DNA of 10,633 nt from Woeseia sp. (GTDB lineage Bacteria > Pseudomonadota > Gammaproteobacteria > Steroidobacterales > Woeseiaceae): positions 1 to 10,633 of the forward strand of contig QIHS01000488.1 in the NCBI GenBank assembly GCA_003229095.1. The letters run 5' to 3'. Under the pieces are notes generated by a model. That model made no database searches and was not told the DNA's origin. It was given only the letters and a program-made list of their open reading frames with translations. Shown here piece by piece: positions 1 to 7,440 of this stretch (its first letter is position 1; each line of letters starts with the position of its first letter). Position numbers and translations under genes: made by a program.

Positions 1-667
1 TTCTGGCGCGTCTTGCCCGGGTTGTGCTGCAGGCCTTCCCGGGCAGTTTTAATGCGCCCATCAAAGCAGAAACCGTCGGCAACCCGGTTCGCGCAGATAT
101 CGCTGCGATCGAAGAACCCGTCAGCCGCTTCTCGCAACGGCAAGGCCCGATTCGGCTGCTGGTTCTGGGTGGCAGCCAGGGCGCACTGGCCCTGAACCAG
201 GTTGTTCCGGCGGCAATTGCATTGTTAGCGGCTGACAGTCGGCCCATCATTCGCCATCAAGCCGGCCAAAGCACTCTCGACCAGGCGCGTGCCGCCTACG
301 ACCTGCACGATGTGCCGGTTGAACTTACGCCTTACATCGAAGATATGGCCGGCGCTTATAGCTGGGCGGATCTCGTCATTTGCCGGTCTGTTCCGCTGCC
401 GGGCTGGGCGCTATTTTCGTGCCGTTTCCTGCAGCAGTGGATGATCACCAGACAGCAAATGCGCGTCCGCTGGCGGACGCGGGTGCTGCAGTCATCGTGC
501 AGCAAAGCGAATTGAGTGAGGAGTCTTTCGCGGCACTCTTGCAAGGCTGGCTGGCCAGTCGCGATGTCCTGCTGAAACGCGCACGCAAAGCAAGGGCGCT
601 GGCAAAACCGGACGCATTACGTCACATCACCAATCTGTGCCTCAAAAGTGCCGGGGTGACGACATGA
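1..667 (+). pseudogene. murG: MurG, 5'-truncated by window edge and frameshifted (UDP-GlcNAc:undecaprenyl-PP-MurNAc-pentapeptide GlcNAc transferase)
   Basis: MurG adds GlcNAc to lipid I to form lipid II on the inner face of the cytoplasmic membrane. The window enters in mid-gene. One frame (codons from position 3) reads the family sequence from VVLQAFPGSF through VGNPVRADI, LVLGGSQGALALNQ and MAGAYSWADLVICRS up to about 389. It then becomes nonsense (VPLPGWALF) and stops at 515. The correct continuation, AAGLGAIFVPF, then AVDDHQTANAR, LADAGAA and a C-terminal helix, is in another frame from about 392 to the TGA at 665-667. Against the usual CRSGALT(V)xELxAAG motif, 24 nt are replaced by 2, so about 22 nt are missing. 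The lost piece contains the loop and the conserved Glu that contact UDP-GlcNAc. As given, the gene cannot make intact MurG; sequence on both sides is otherwise undamaged, so the lesion is recent or artefactual. Its stop overlaps the murC start (ATGA). Confidence 0.9.
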
Positions 668-2076
668 TCAAGAGAATGCGCCGTATCAATCGTGTTCATT
701 TTGTCGGTATTGGCGGATCCGGAATGTCTGGCATTGCGGAAGTGATGTTAAGCCTCGGCTACGAAGTACAGGGTTCGGACCTGAAGAAAAACGCGGCTGT
801 CCTCAGGCTGGAAAGCCAGGGAGCAACCGTTTTTACCGGCCACGATGCAAGCTATATACGAGATGCCGACGCCGTGGTGGTGTCGAGCGCTGTTGATGAC
901 AGCAACCCGGAGGTTGCTGCGGCTCGTGAAGCGTTGTTGCCGGTCGTGAAGCGCGCGGAAATGCTGGCGGAGCTGATGCGCTTTCGTTATTCGATTGCCG
1001 TCGCCGGAACACACGGGAAAACGACGACGACCAGCCTCGTCGCCAGCGTACTCGCGGAGGGCGGGCTGGATCCGACTTTTGTCATTGGCGGCCGCCTCAA
1101 GAGTGCCGACACGAATGCCCGCCTGGGACAAGGTGAATATCTCGTTGCGGAAGCCGACGAGAGTGACGCATCGTTCGTGCATTTGAAACCCATGTTGGCA
1201 GTCGTCACCAATATCGACGCGGACCACATGTCGACCTATGACGGCGACATGGACAAGTTGCGCAGTGGGTTTATCGAATTCCTGCACAACCTGCCGTTTT
1301 ACGGGCTGGCCATTCTGTGTACCGACGATCCTGGCGTCAACGAAATTCTTGCTGACGTTGGCCGTTCGATACTGTCTTACGGCGTCGACAGCGGCGCCGA
1401 TATTCGCGCAGAGAATATACAGTTTGACGGCGAAAATACGACTTTCGATGTAGTGCGTGCCGGTAACGACAAAGCGTTGCAAGTTCATTTGCGGCTGCCC
1501 GGCATGCACAACGTCAGGAATGCGTTGGCGACCATTGCAGTTGCCAGCGAATTACAGATCAGCGATGTCGCAGTGGTCGATGCGCTGGAAAAATTCGAAG
1601 GCATCGACAGACGCTTCCAGATTCTTGGCGAGGTCGCCACGAAGAACGGGCAGGTGATGCTCGTCGACGACTATGGCCACCATCCGACGGAAGTTGCGGC
1701 AACGCTTGCGGCAGCGCGCACCGGCTGGCCGAACAAGCGGGTTGTGCTGGTATTTCAGCCGCACCGTTATAGCCGAACACGCGACTTGCTGGATGATTTT
1801 GCCGCTGTGCTGAGCGTGATCGTGCTAGAGGTGTTTGCTGCAGGTGAAGATCCGATTACAGGTGCCGATGGACGTGCGATTGCGCGAGCGGTTCGCACAC
1901 GCGGCGGAGTCGAACCGGTATTCGTTGAGACGCTGGATGAATTGCCCGCAATTCTCGATGGCTTGCTTAGCGAGGGCGACATGCTTCTGACTATGGGTGC
2001 CGGCGATATCGGGTCGTTCGCCGCTGAATTGCCGGCTCGTCTCGAACACCGCGCCCACCTGAAGGTGCAGAAATGA
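664..2076 (+). CDS. murC: UDP-N-acetylmuramate--L-alanine ligase MurC
   Basis: Cytoplasmic ATP-dependent ligase that adds L-Ala to UDP-MurNAc, the first peptide step of peptidoglycan precursor synthesis. The 470-aa product shows the nucleotide-fold start VGIGGSGMSG (14-23), the ATP-binding loop GTHGKT (115-120), EADESD (163-168), TNIDADH (182-188), GMHNVRN (280-286), DDYGHHP (335-341), FQPHRYSR (364-371) and MGAGDIG (444-450). ATG 664 is chosen over an in-frame codon at 637 because it overlaps the murG stop as ATGA, has GGGGTGA at 653-659 as ribosome site, and starts where family members start. The stop overlaps murB. Oddity: after DDFAAVLS (to residue 384) the usual four residues of the type QVDx are absent and the protein resumes at VIVLEVFAAGE, an in-frame loss of about 12 nt in the C-terminal domain. 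E. coli MurC is slightly longer (491 aa). Confidence 0.97.
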   Translation: MIKRMRRINRVHFVGIGGSGMSGIAEVMLSLGYEVQGSDLKKNAAVLRLESQGATVFTGHDASYIRDADAVVVSSAVDDSNPEVAAAREALLPVVKRAEMLAELMRFRYSIAVAGTHGKTTTTSLVASVLAEGGLDPTFVIGGRLKSADTNARLGQGEYLVAEADESDASFVHLKPMLAVVTNIDADHMSTYDGDMDKLRSGFIEFLHNLPFYGLAILCTDDPGVNEILADVGRSILSYGVDSGADIRAENIQFDGENTTFDVVRAGNDKALQVHLRLPGMHNVRNALATIAVASELQISDVAVVDALEKFEGIDRRFQILGEVATKNGQVMLVDDYGHHPTEVAATLAAARTGWPNKRVVLVFQPHRYSRTRDLLDDFAAVLSVIVLEVFAAGEDPITGADGRAIARAVRTRGGVEPVFVETLDELPAILDGLLSEGDMLLTMGAGDIGSFAAELPARLEHRAHLKVQK

Positions 2077-2972
2077 TGGCGGCCGAATGTAGTGCTGACT
2101 CAGCCGGTGAAATCAGAAAGGCCGAGCCGATGAGTCGGCATACGTCCTGGCGTGTCGGTGGTCCGGCAGAAATATTCTACCGGCCGACAGACCTGCAAAA
2201 CCTGGCGCAATATCTGCGTTCGCTGGAGGTCAATGTGCCGGTTTTCTGGTTTGGCCTTGGCAGTAATCTGCTGGTACGCGATGGCGGTTTGCGTGGAGTT
2301 GTCATCGCAGCATCCGGCGTCTTTACCGCGCTTGAAAAGTCTGGTGAACGCCGCGTTCGTGCCGGAGCCAGCGTGGCGTGTACTCGGCTTGCGCGACAAT
2401 GCATTCGCTGGGGATTTGCGCCCGCAGAATTTTTCGCCGGCATTCCGGGTCTGCTGGGCGGTGCGTTAGCCATGAACGCGGGCGCGCACGGCAGTGAAAC
2501 CTGGCAACGCGTTCGATCCGTTCAAACGATCGATCGATATGGCGAAATTCGGCAACGTTATCCGGATGAATACGAGATTGCCTATCGAACGGTTCGCGGT
2601 CCGGCCGATGAATGGTTTGTCGAGGCCGAGCTTGAATTCGAGGCAAACGCAGCTGCCAGCATGACAACGATGAAAGAAATGCTGGCACGCCGTAAACAAT
2701 CTCAACCCCTTGGGCTGCCAAGTTGCGGTTCCGTCTTCCGCAATCCGCCAGGAGACTTTGCGGCCCGACTGATTGAGGAAAGCGGCCTTAAGGGATGCCG
2801 AATTGGCGAAGCGGAAGTGTCTGAAAAACATGCAAATTTTATCATCAACCTGGGCGAGGCGAGTGCGCTCGACATCGAAAACCTGATCCGCCATGTGCAG
2901 CAGACAGTGGCCGACCGAACCGGTGTTGAGTTGATTCCGGAAGTTCGCATTGTTGGGGAGGCGGTCCAGTGA
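2073..2972 (+). CDS. murB: UDP-N-acetylenolpyruvoylglucosamine reductase MurB
   Basis: FAD- and NADPH-dependent cytoplasmic reductase that converts UDP-GlcNAc-enolpyruvate to UDP-MurNAc. The 299-aa product looks like the shorter type of MurB. Visible motifs are HTSWRVGGPA (23-32) and GLGSNLLVRD (61-70) of the FAD-binding domain, AGIPGLLGGALAMNAGAHG (122-140), the YR pair (171-172), and the SCGSVFRNP segment, whose Ser 220 corresponds to the catalytic proton donor. RIGEAEVSEKHANFIIN follows, and PEVRIVG contains the conserved acidic Glu 290. The start is ATG 2073, overlapping the murC TGA; ATG 2076 is an equally possible neighbour. GAAGGTG at 2061-2067 is a good ribosome site. The stop overlaps the ddl GTG start, so murC, murB and ddl are probably translationally coupled. 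No indels seen. Confidence 0.97.
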   Translation: MMAAECSADSAGEIRKAEPMSRHTSWRVGGPAEIFYRPTDLQNLAQYLRSLEVNVPVFWFGLGSNLLVRDGGLRGVVIAASGVFTALEKSGERRVRAGASVACTRLARQCIRWGFAPAEFFAGIPGLLGGALAMNAGAHGSETWQRVRSVQTIDRYGEIRQRYPDEYEIAYRTVRGPADEWFVEAELEFEANAAASMTTMKEMLARRKQSQPLGLPSCGSVFRNPPGDFAARLIEESGLKGCRIGEAEVSEKHANFIINLGEASALDIENLIRHVQQTVADRTGVELIPEVRIVGEAVQ

Positions 2973-3964
2973 CGCAGCGGCTGGCAGACAATCGTATTGC
3001 AATTCAAAACGCGGCCGACTTCGGGCGCGTAGCGGTCATGTATGGCGGTGATTCCGTCGAGCGCGACGTATCGCTCGATAGTGGCAAAGCGGTACTCACC
3101 GCACTGCAGGCACGAGGTATAGACGCACACGGATGGGACACGGCAGATCACCAGCTGACGGAATTCGCGGTAGCCGGCTTCGATCGTGTCTGGCTGGCAT
3201 TGCACGGCACGGGCGGTGAGGACGGCAGTGTGCAAGGCGCCCTGCAATGGCTGGACACGCCCTACACGGGTAGTGGTGTTTTGGCATCGTCACTGGCAAT
3301 GGACAAGGTTCGTAGCAAGCAGCTTTTCCAGCAAGCGGGTATCGCGACGCCCGAGTATGTTGTCGTCTGCTCGCCAGGCGATGCGAAGGTTGCGGCAGAT
3401 GTACTGGGTTTTCCGCTGGTGCTTAAACCTGTCGGTCAGGGTTCCAGTGTCGGCATGAGCAAGGTTTTCGATGCCAGCGAGTTGTCTGCGGCGGTCGACC
3501 TTGCGTTGAGTTTCGCGTCTCCGGCAATGGCCGAGTGTTGCATTGTCGGTAGTGAGTCCACGGTCGCCGTCCTGCAGGGACAGGCACTGTCGAGTATTCG
3601 CATCGAGACGCCACGTGTCTTCTATGACTATCGTGCCAAATACGAATCGGACAACACGCAGTATTACTGCCCGGGTACAGACGATGCCGAGCTTGAGCGG
3701 CAACTCCATGACATGGCCGTTGCTGCATTTTCAGTCCTCGGTTGCGAAGGCTGGGGCCGGGTCGATTTCATGACCGGCAGCGACGGAGAGCCGCAGGTTC
3801 TCGAGGTCAATACCCTGCCGGGGATGACCAGTCACAGCCTGGTTCCCATCGCTGCAAAAGTCGCGGGCATCGATTTTGAAGAACTCTGCTGGCGCGTGCT
3901 TGAAACGAGTTTTAGCGAGCAGCCTGTGACCGAATTGCGAGGAGCAGTTGCCAATGGCGCGTAA
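2969..3964 (+). CDS. ddl: D-alanine--D-alanine ligase (DdlB type)
   Basis: ATP-grasp ligase that makes the D-Ala-D-Ala dipeptide used by MurF; cytoplasmic. The 331-aa product carries GGDSVERDVSLDSG (26-39, with the N-terminal catalytic Glu), LHGTGGEDGSVQG (78-90), the MDKVRSK helix (111-117), the ATP-grasp loop KPVGQGSSVGMSKV (153-166), FYDYRAKY (218-225) and the Mg-binding C-terminal motif LEVNTLPGMTSHSLVP (278-293). The start is GTG 2969, overlapping the murB stop (GTGA), with GGGGAG at 2955-2960 as ribosome site. It has about 15 residues ahead of the first strand, longer than E. coli DdlB, so a slightly later start cannot be excluded. A Ser (197) sits where Phe or Tyr is usual in the G-x-E-x-T-V-A motif. 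The gene overlaps ftsQ by 11 nt. Confidence 0.96.
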   Translation: MTQRLADNRIAIQNAADFGRVAVMYGGDSVERDVSLDSGKAVLTALQARGIDAHGWDTADHQLTEFAVAGFDRVWLALHGTGGEDGSVQGALQWLDTPYTGSGVLASSLAMDKVRSKQLFQQAGIATPEYVVVCSPGDAKVAADVLGFPLVLKPVGQGSSVGMSKVFDASELSAAVDLALSFASPAMAECCIVGSESTVAVLQGQALSSIRIETPRVFYDYRAKYESDNTQYYCPGTDDAELERQLHDMAVAAFSVLGCEGWGRVDFMTGSDGEPQVLEVNTLPGMTSHSLVPIAAKVAGIDFEELCWRVLETSFSEQPVTELRGAVANGA

Positions 3965-4766
3965 GCAGGCACAAAGACGCAAGACCAGGAAGGTGCGCAA
4001 GTTCAGTTTGCCGGCAATGCCGTTCAAGCGGCTGTTTGCCATGCTTATTGCAATAGCCGTCGTTGCATTCAGCTATCAGTTCAGTGCTGAAATGCTCGAC
4101 CAGCCGATTTCTTCGATTTCAATCGAGGGTCCGTTTCAGCGTGTCAGTGCATTGCAAATTGAAGAGGCGATCAGCGCCGAACTGGACAGCGGTTTTTTCA
4201 GCGCGAATTTAGGCTTGATTCAAGACCGAATAAAAGCATTGCAATGGATCGATTCCGCCAATGTGGCACGCCGTTGGCCGGGCATGCTCGAGATCAGCGT
4301 AGCCGAACAAATCCCGGCGGCGATCTGGGGCGAACGTGGCTTGCTCAATACCCGCGGTGATTTGTTCGTCAGTGTCGCACGTCATGTGCCGGCCGAGTTG
4401 CCACGCCTTAGCGGTCCGGACGGAAGTTCTTCGATCGTTGCACAACGCTATCTCGACATGCGTGAAAAATTGATCCCGTTCGGACTGGAATTGCGCCAGG
4501 TGGAATTGGATACGCGCGGTGCATGGGCCTGGAAATTGAGTAGTGGCATCGATGTCCGTCTGGGCCGTCGCGATGTCGATACACGCACAGAGCTCTTTCT
4601 TGCTGCCGCCGCAAACATCGTTTCGAGTCGCGAAGCAGAAATCGACTACGTCGATATGCGTTATAGCAACGGTTTCACGATCGGTTGGAAAGACGGATCG
4701 AACGAACCCGCACGCCGGGTAAATTCGATCGAAGAGGGCATGGTTGCGGGATTGAATGGTGAATAA
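3954..4766 (+). CDS. ftsQ: Cell division protein FtsQ
   Basis: Bitopic inner-membrane protein that links early and late divisome parts through the FtsQLB complex. The 270-aa product has a short basic cytoplasmic tail (residues 1-26, rich in R and K), one membrane segment at about 27-43 (LFAMLIAIAVVAFSYQF), a POTRA domain (about 52-118, ISSISIEGPF through MLEISVAEQIP), then the FtsQ beta domain with AAIWGERGLLNTRGDLF, LPRLSGPDGS, a GIDVRLGRRD strand and YVDMRYSNGFTIGW near the end. ATG 3954 is chosen over TTG 3948 because AGGAG at 3940-3944 is 9 nt away and ATG is the better codon. It overlaps ddl by 11 nt and ftsA by 11 nt, so it lies inside the mur-fts operon. No damage seen. Confidence 0.95.
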   Translation: MARKQAQRRKTRKVRKFSLPAMPFKRLFAMLIAIAVVAFSYQFSAEMLDQPISSISIEGPFQRVSALQIEEAISAELDSGFFSANLGLIQDRIKALQWIDSANVARRWPGMLEISVAEQIPAAIWGERGLLNTRGDLFVSVARHVPAELPRLSGPDGSSSIVAQRYLDMREKLIPFGLELRQVELDTRGAWAWKLSSGIDVRLGRRDVDTRTELFLAAAANIVSSREAEIDYVDMRYSNGFTIGWKDGSNEPARRVNSIEEGMVAGLNGE

Positions 4767-5997
4767 GACTAGCGATAAGAACATGATCGTCGGGCTCGAC
4801 ATCGGTACGTCGAAAGTCGTGGCGATTGTCGGCGAATTCAGCGATGACGGCGTAATCGAAATCATTGGCATCGGTTCCCACCCGTCGCGCGGACTGAAGA
4901 AGGGTGTCGTCGTCAACATTGAATCGACTGTTCATTCTATTCAGCGCGCCGTCGAGGAAGCTGAATTGATGGCCGGATGCGACATTAATTCGGTTTTTGC
5001 CGGTATCGCGGGCAGCCACATTCGCAGCCTGAATTCGCATGGCATCGTCGGCATTCGTGACAAAGATGTCAGTTTGGGCGACCTGGAACGCGTGATTGAG
5101 GCAGCAGGTGCAGTTGCCATACCCGCCGACCAGCGAATTCTGCATATCCTGCCGCAGGAATTCCTCATCGACAATCAGGAGGGCATTCGCGATCCGATCA
5201 ACATGTCGGGCGTGCGACTTGAAGCCAAGGTGCACATGGTGACCGGCGCCGTCAGCGCGGCACAGAATATCGTCAAGTGTGTGCAGCGCTGTGGGCTCGA
5301 GGTTGATGACATCATTCTCGAACAACTGGCATCGAGTTACTCGGTGTTAACCGAGGACGAAAAGGAACTGGGCGCCTGCATTATCGATATCGGTGGCGGC
5401 ACCACGGACATCGCGGTCTTTCTCGGTGGCGCCATTCAATACACCGCAGTCATCCCGATTGCAGGCGACCAGGTGACTAACGACATTGCTGTATCAATGC
5501 GTACACCGCTGCAACACGCCGAAGAAATCAAGATCAAGTATGCCTGCGCACTGTCGCAGCTGGCGAACCCGGATGAAACGATCGAAGTCCCCAGCGTCGG
5601 TGACCGGCCGCCACGGCGACTGGCAAGACAGACGCTGGCCGAAATTGTAGAGCCGCGTTTTGAGGAGCTGTTTAGCCTGGTTCGTGACGAACTGCGCCGC
5701 AGCGGATTTGAGGAATTGATTGCGGCCGGGGTCGTCATTACCGGCGGCAGCGCGAAAATGGAAGGTGCGGTTGAACTGGCGGAGGAAGTATTCCATATGC
5801 CGGTCCGACTGGGGTCACCGCAGTACGTGAAAGGACTGCTGGAAGTTGTGCGCAATCCTATTCACGCCACCGGTGTCGGTCTGCTGCTGTATGGCTACGA
5901 AACGATCATGCGGCGTAAGCAAAAGCAGGAAGACGGCGCCAGTGGCATTGGAGAGTTGTACAGCCGGGTGAAGTCCTGGGTACAGAGACAGTTTTAA
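4756..5997 (+). CDS. ftsA: Cell division protein FtsA
   Basis: Actin-like ATPase that tethers FtsZ to the membrane and recruits later divisome proteins. The 413-aa product has phosphate-1 motif GLDIGTSKV (13-21), the 1C domain (about 85-165), the phosphate-2 motif DIGGGTTDIAVF (211-222), the adenosine motif ITGGSAKMEGA (328-338) and GVGLLLYG near the C-terminus. The last residues (IGELYSRVKSWVQRQF) form an amphipathic helix, the expected membrane-targeting sequence. The start is ATG 4756, inside the end of ftsQ; GTG 4759 is a possible alternative, and no strong Shine-Dalgarno is visible, so coupling to ftsQ translation is likely. It is followed by a hairpin/T-run that separates it from ftsZ. 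Confidence 0.97.
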   Translation: MVNKTSDKNMIVGLDIGTSKVVAIVGEFSDDGVIEIIGIGSHPSRGLKKGVVVNIESTVHSIQRAVEEAELMAGCDINSVFAGIAGSHIRSLNSHGIVGIRDKDVSLGDLERVIEAAGAVAIPADQRILHILPQEFLIDNQEGIRDPINMSGVRLEAKVHMVTGAVSAAQNIVKCVQRCGLEVDDIILEQLASSYSVLTEDEKELGACIIDIGGGTTDIAVFLGGAIQYTAVIPIAGDQVTNDIAVSMRTPLQHAEEIKIKYACALSQLANPDETIEVPSVGDRPPRRLARQTLAEIVEPRFEELFSLVRDELRRSGFEELIAAGVVITGGSAKMEGAVELAEEVFHMPVRLGSPQYVKGLLEVVRNPIHATGVGLLLYGYETIMRRKQKQEDGASGIGELYSRVKSWVQRQF

Positions 5998-6003
5998 GTG
6001 AGC

Positions 6004-6030
6004 GCTTCAGGGGTCTGAAGCATTTTTGTT
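6004..6030 (+). terminator. Intrinsic terminator or attenuator between ftsA and ftsZ
   Basis: A perfect 7-bp stem GCTTCAG (6004-6010) / CTGAAGC (6015-6021) with loop GGGT is followed directly by ATTTTTGTT (6022-6030). This has the form of a rho-independent terminator 7 nt after the ftsA stop. The stem is only moderately GC-rich, so partial termination is more likely than a full stop. ftsZ would then depend on read-through or on a promoter in the AT-rich 6022-6060, where I could not fix a convincing -35/-10 pair. Confidence 0.65.
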
Positions 6031-6071
6031 AACGAGTGAGTTCGAAAATCAAAAAATGAGCGGAGGTTTAC

Positions 6072-7217
6072 ATGTTTGAATTAATGGATGCGCACAGCCA
6101 GAGCGCGATCATCAAGGTAATAGGCGTGGGCGGCGGCGGTGGTAACGCCGTTGCTCACATGGTTAATTCCGGTATCGAAGGGGTTGATTTTATTTGTGCA
6201 AACACGGACGCGCAGGCGCTTAACAGTGCTCGTGTGCGCACAGCATTGCAGATCGGTTGCAACATCACCAAGGGGCTTGGTGCGGGTGCCGATCCGGATA
6301 TCGGCCGTCAGGCGGGTATGGAAGATCGCGACCGAATACAGGAGGTCATCGAGGGTGCAGACATGCTCTTCATTACCGCCGGTATGGGTGGTGGCACCGG
6401 AACCGGTGCAGCGCCAGTTGTCGCCCAGGTGGCAAAGGAACTCGGTATTCTGACGGTCGCCGTCGTGACCAAGCCGTTTGTCATGGAGGGCAATAAACGC
6501 ATGATGATTGCCGAACATGGAATCAATGAACTTGGTAAATACGTCGATTCTCTGATTACCATTCCGAACGAAAAGCTGCTGACGGTTCTCGGTGGCGATA
6601 CAACGTTGCTGGATGCGTTTCGGTCTGCCAACGAGGTCTTGCAGGGTGCCGTACAGGGCATCGCCGAACTGATCACCCGTCCAGGACTTATGAATGTCGA
6701 CTTCGCGGATGTCAGGACGGTAATGGCAGAAATGGGCATGGCCATGATGGGTTCAGGAACATCCGCTGGTGACGATCGAGCGCGTGAAGCGGCAGAGGCG
6801 GCCGTATCGAGCCCGCTTCTGGAAGACATCAACCTTGCTGGTGCAAACGGCATCCTGGTCAACGTGACTGCCGGAATGGATCTGTCCATTGGCGAATTTC
6901 AGGAAGTGGGCAACACGGTCAAGGAGTTTGCATCTGACGACGCGACTGTCGTTATCGGCACAGTGATCGACCCGGACATGAACGACCGTATCCGGGTCAC
7001 CGTGGTCGCGACCGGCCTTGGCCAGGCATCTGCACAGGCGAATGCGCCGATTCGGGTGGTCAGCCGTGCTGCGACAACCTCGGCCGAGCCAAACTACCAG
7101 CAGTTGGAGCAGCCCGCCGTACACAGAAAACGAGCGGTTGGAGATGGCTTGGCGGAAGCCAGCCTGCAGGAAGAACTGCTGGATGTTCCAGCGTTTCTAA
7201 GGCGTCAGGCAGACTGA
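6072..7217 (+). CDS. ftsZ: Cell division protein FtsZ
   Basis: Tubulin-like GTPase that polymerises into the Z-ring at midcell. The 381-aa product contains IKVIGVGGGGGNAV (14-27), the tubulin signature GGGTGTG (106-112), ITIPNEKLL (162-170), the T7 synergy loop NVDFADV (208-214) that completes the GTPase site of the next subunit, and TVIDPDM (297-303). A variable linker of about 48 residues (318-365) precedes the conserved C-terminal peptide LLDVPAFLRRQAD, which binds FtsA and other partners. ATG 6072 has a strong ribosome site, GGAGG at 6062-6066, in keeping with high expression. A small oddity is KPFVMEGNKR (134-143), where KPFxFEG is usual. No indels seen. It follows a terminator-like hairpin after ftsA and is itself followed by a long hairpin. 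Confidence 0.98.
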   Translation: MFELMDAHSQSAIIKVIGVGGGGGNAVAHMVNSGIEGVDFICANTDAQALNSARVRTALQIGCNITKGLGAGADPDIGRQAGMEDRDRIQEVIEGADMLFITAGMGGGTGTGAAPVVAQVAKELGILTVAVVTKPFVMEGNKRMMIAEHGINELGKYVDSLITIPNEKLLTVLGGDTTLLDAFRSANEVLQGAVQGIAELITRPGLMNVDFADVRTVMAEMGMAMMGSGTSAGDDRAREAAEAAVSSPLLEDINLAGANGILVNVTAGMDLSIGEFQEVGNTVKEFASDDATVVIGTVIDPDMNDRIRVTVVATGLGQASAQANAPIRVVSRAATTSAEPNYQQLEQPAVHRKRAVGDGLAEASLQEELLDVPAFLRRQAD

Positions 7218-7291
7218 GTGAGCGGCGCAGCGACCGCGTCCTCCACTCACTCGTCGCGGTGATACCGTTGCGCCATCATTCCTGGCTGCGG

Positions 7292-7323
7292 CCGGCCAGG
7301 TGGGCCAATTCCCACCTGGCCGG
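7292..7323. terminator. Perfect 13-bp hairpin downstream of ftsZ, without a T-run
   Basis: CCGGCCAGGTGGG (7292-7304) pairs perfectly with CCCACCTGGCCGG (7311-7323) around loop CCAATT. The sequence after it (ACACCTTTGTG) has no proper T-run, so it is not a textbook intrinsic terminator; it may still stop or pause polymerase, or protect the ftsZ mRNA 3' end. A weaker inverted repeat, GAGTGAG (7216-7222) / CTCACTC (7246-7252), lies between the ftsZ stop and this hairpin. Confidence 0.55.
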
Positions 7324-7392
7324 ACACCTTTGTGCGTCAGCCGGCCTTTGCCGTTGTTTCCTGCCTTATGTTAGGCTGTGCCGCCAAACACA

Positions 7393-7420
7393 TTGAAACA
7401 ACAGCCCTAAGCTATTGAAT
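7393..7420 (+). promoter_or_regulatory. Possible lpxC promoter
   Basis: TTGAAA (7393-7398, five of six to the sigma-70 -35 box) stands 16 nt from TTGAAT (7415-7420, four of six to -10), ahead of lpxC at 7441. This would give a very short leader. The call rests on pattern match alone. The rest of 7218-7440 holds only the hairpins noted separately. Confidence 0.3.
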
Positions 7421-7440
7421 AACGTCAGGGTTATCTAAGC

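Noticed and set aside
390..515. Alternative idea that the murG split reflects programmed frameshifting
   Set aside because: About 22 nt of conserved coding sequence are absent, so a shift of frame alone would not restore the donor-binding motif; no slippery heptamer is visible.
637..663. Earlier start for murC
   Set aside because: The nine extra residues are the out-of-frame end of murG; ATG 664 overlaps the murG stop and has a ribosome site.
748..1509. Long antisense open frame (253 codons) opposite murC
   Set aside because: It lies wholly opposite a clearly conserved gene, its product resembles no known family, and such frames are common in GC-rich coding DNA.
2323..3247. Antisense open frames of 130-180 codons opposite murB and ddl
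   Set aside because: Shadows of conserved + strand genes, with no ribosome site or family match.
3948..3953. TTG start for ftsQ
   Set aside because: ATG 3954 is in frame, better spaced from AGGAG, and a stronger codon.
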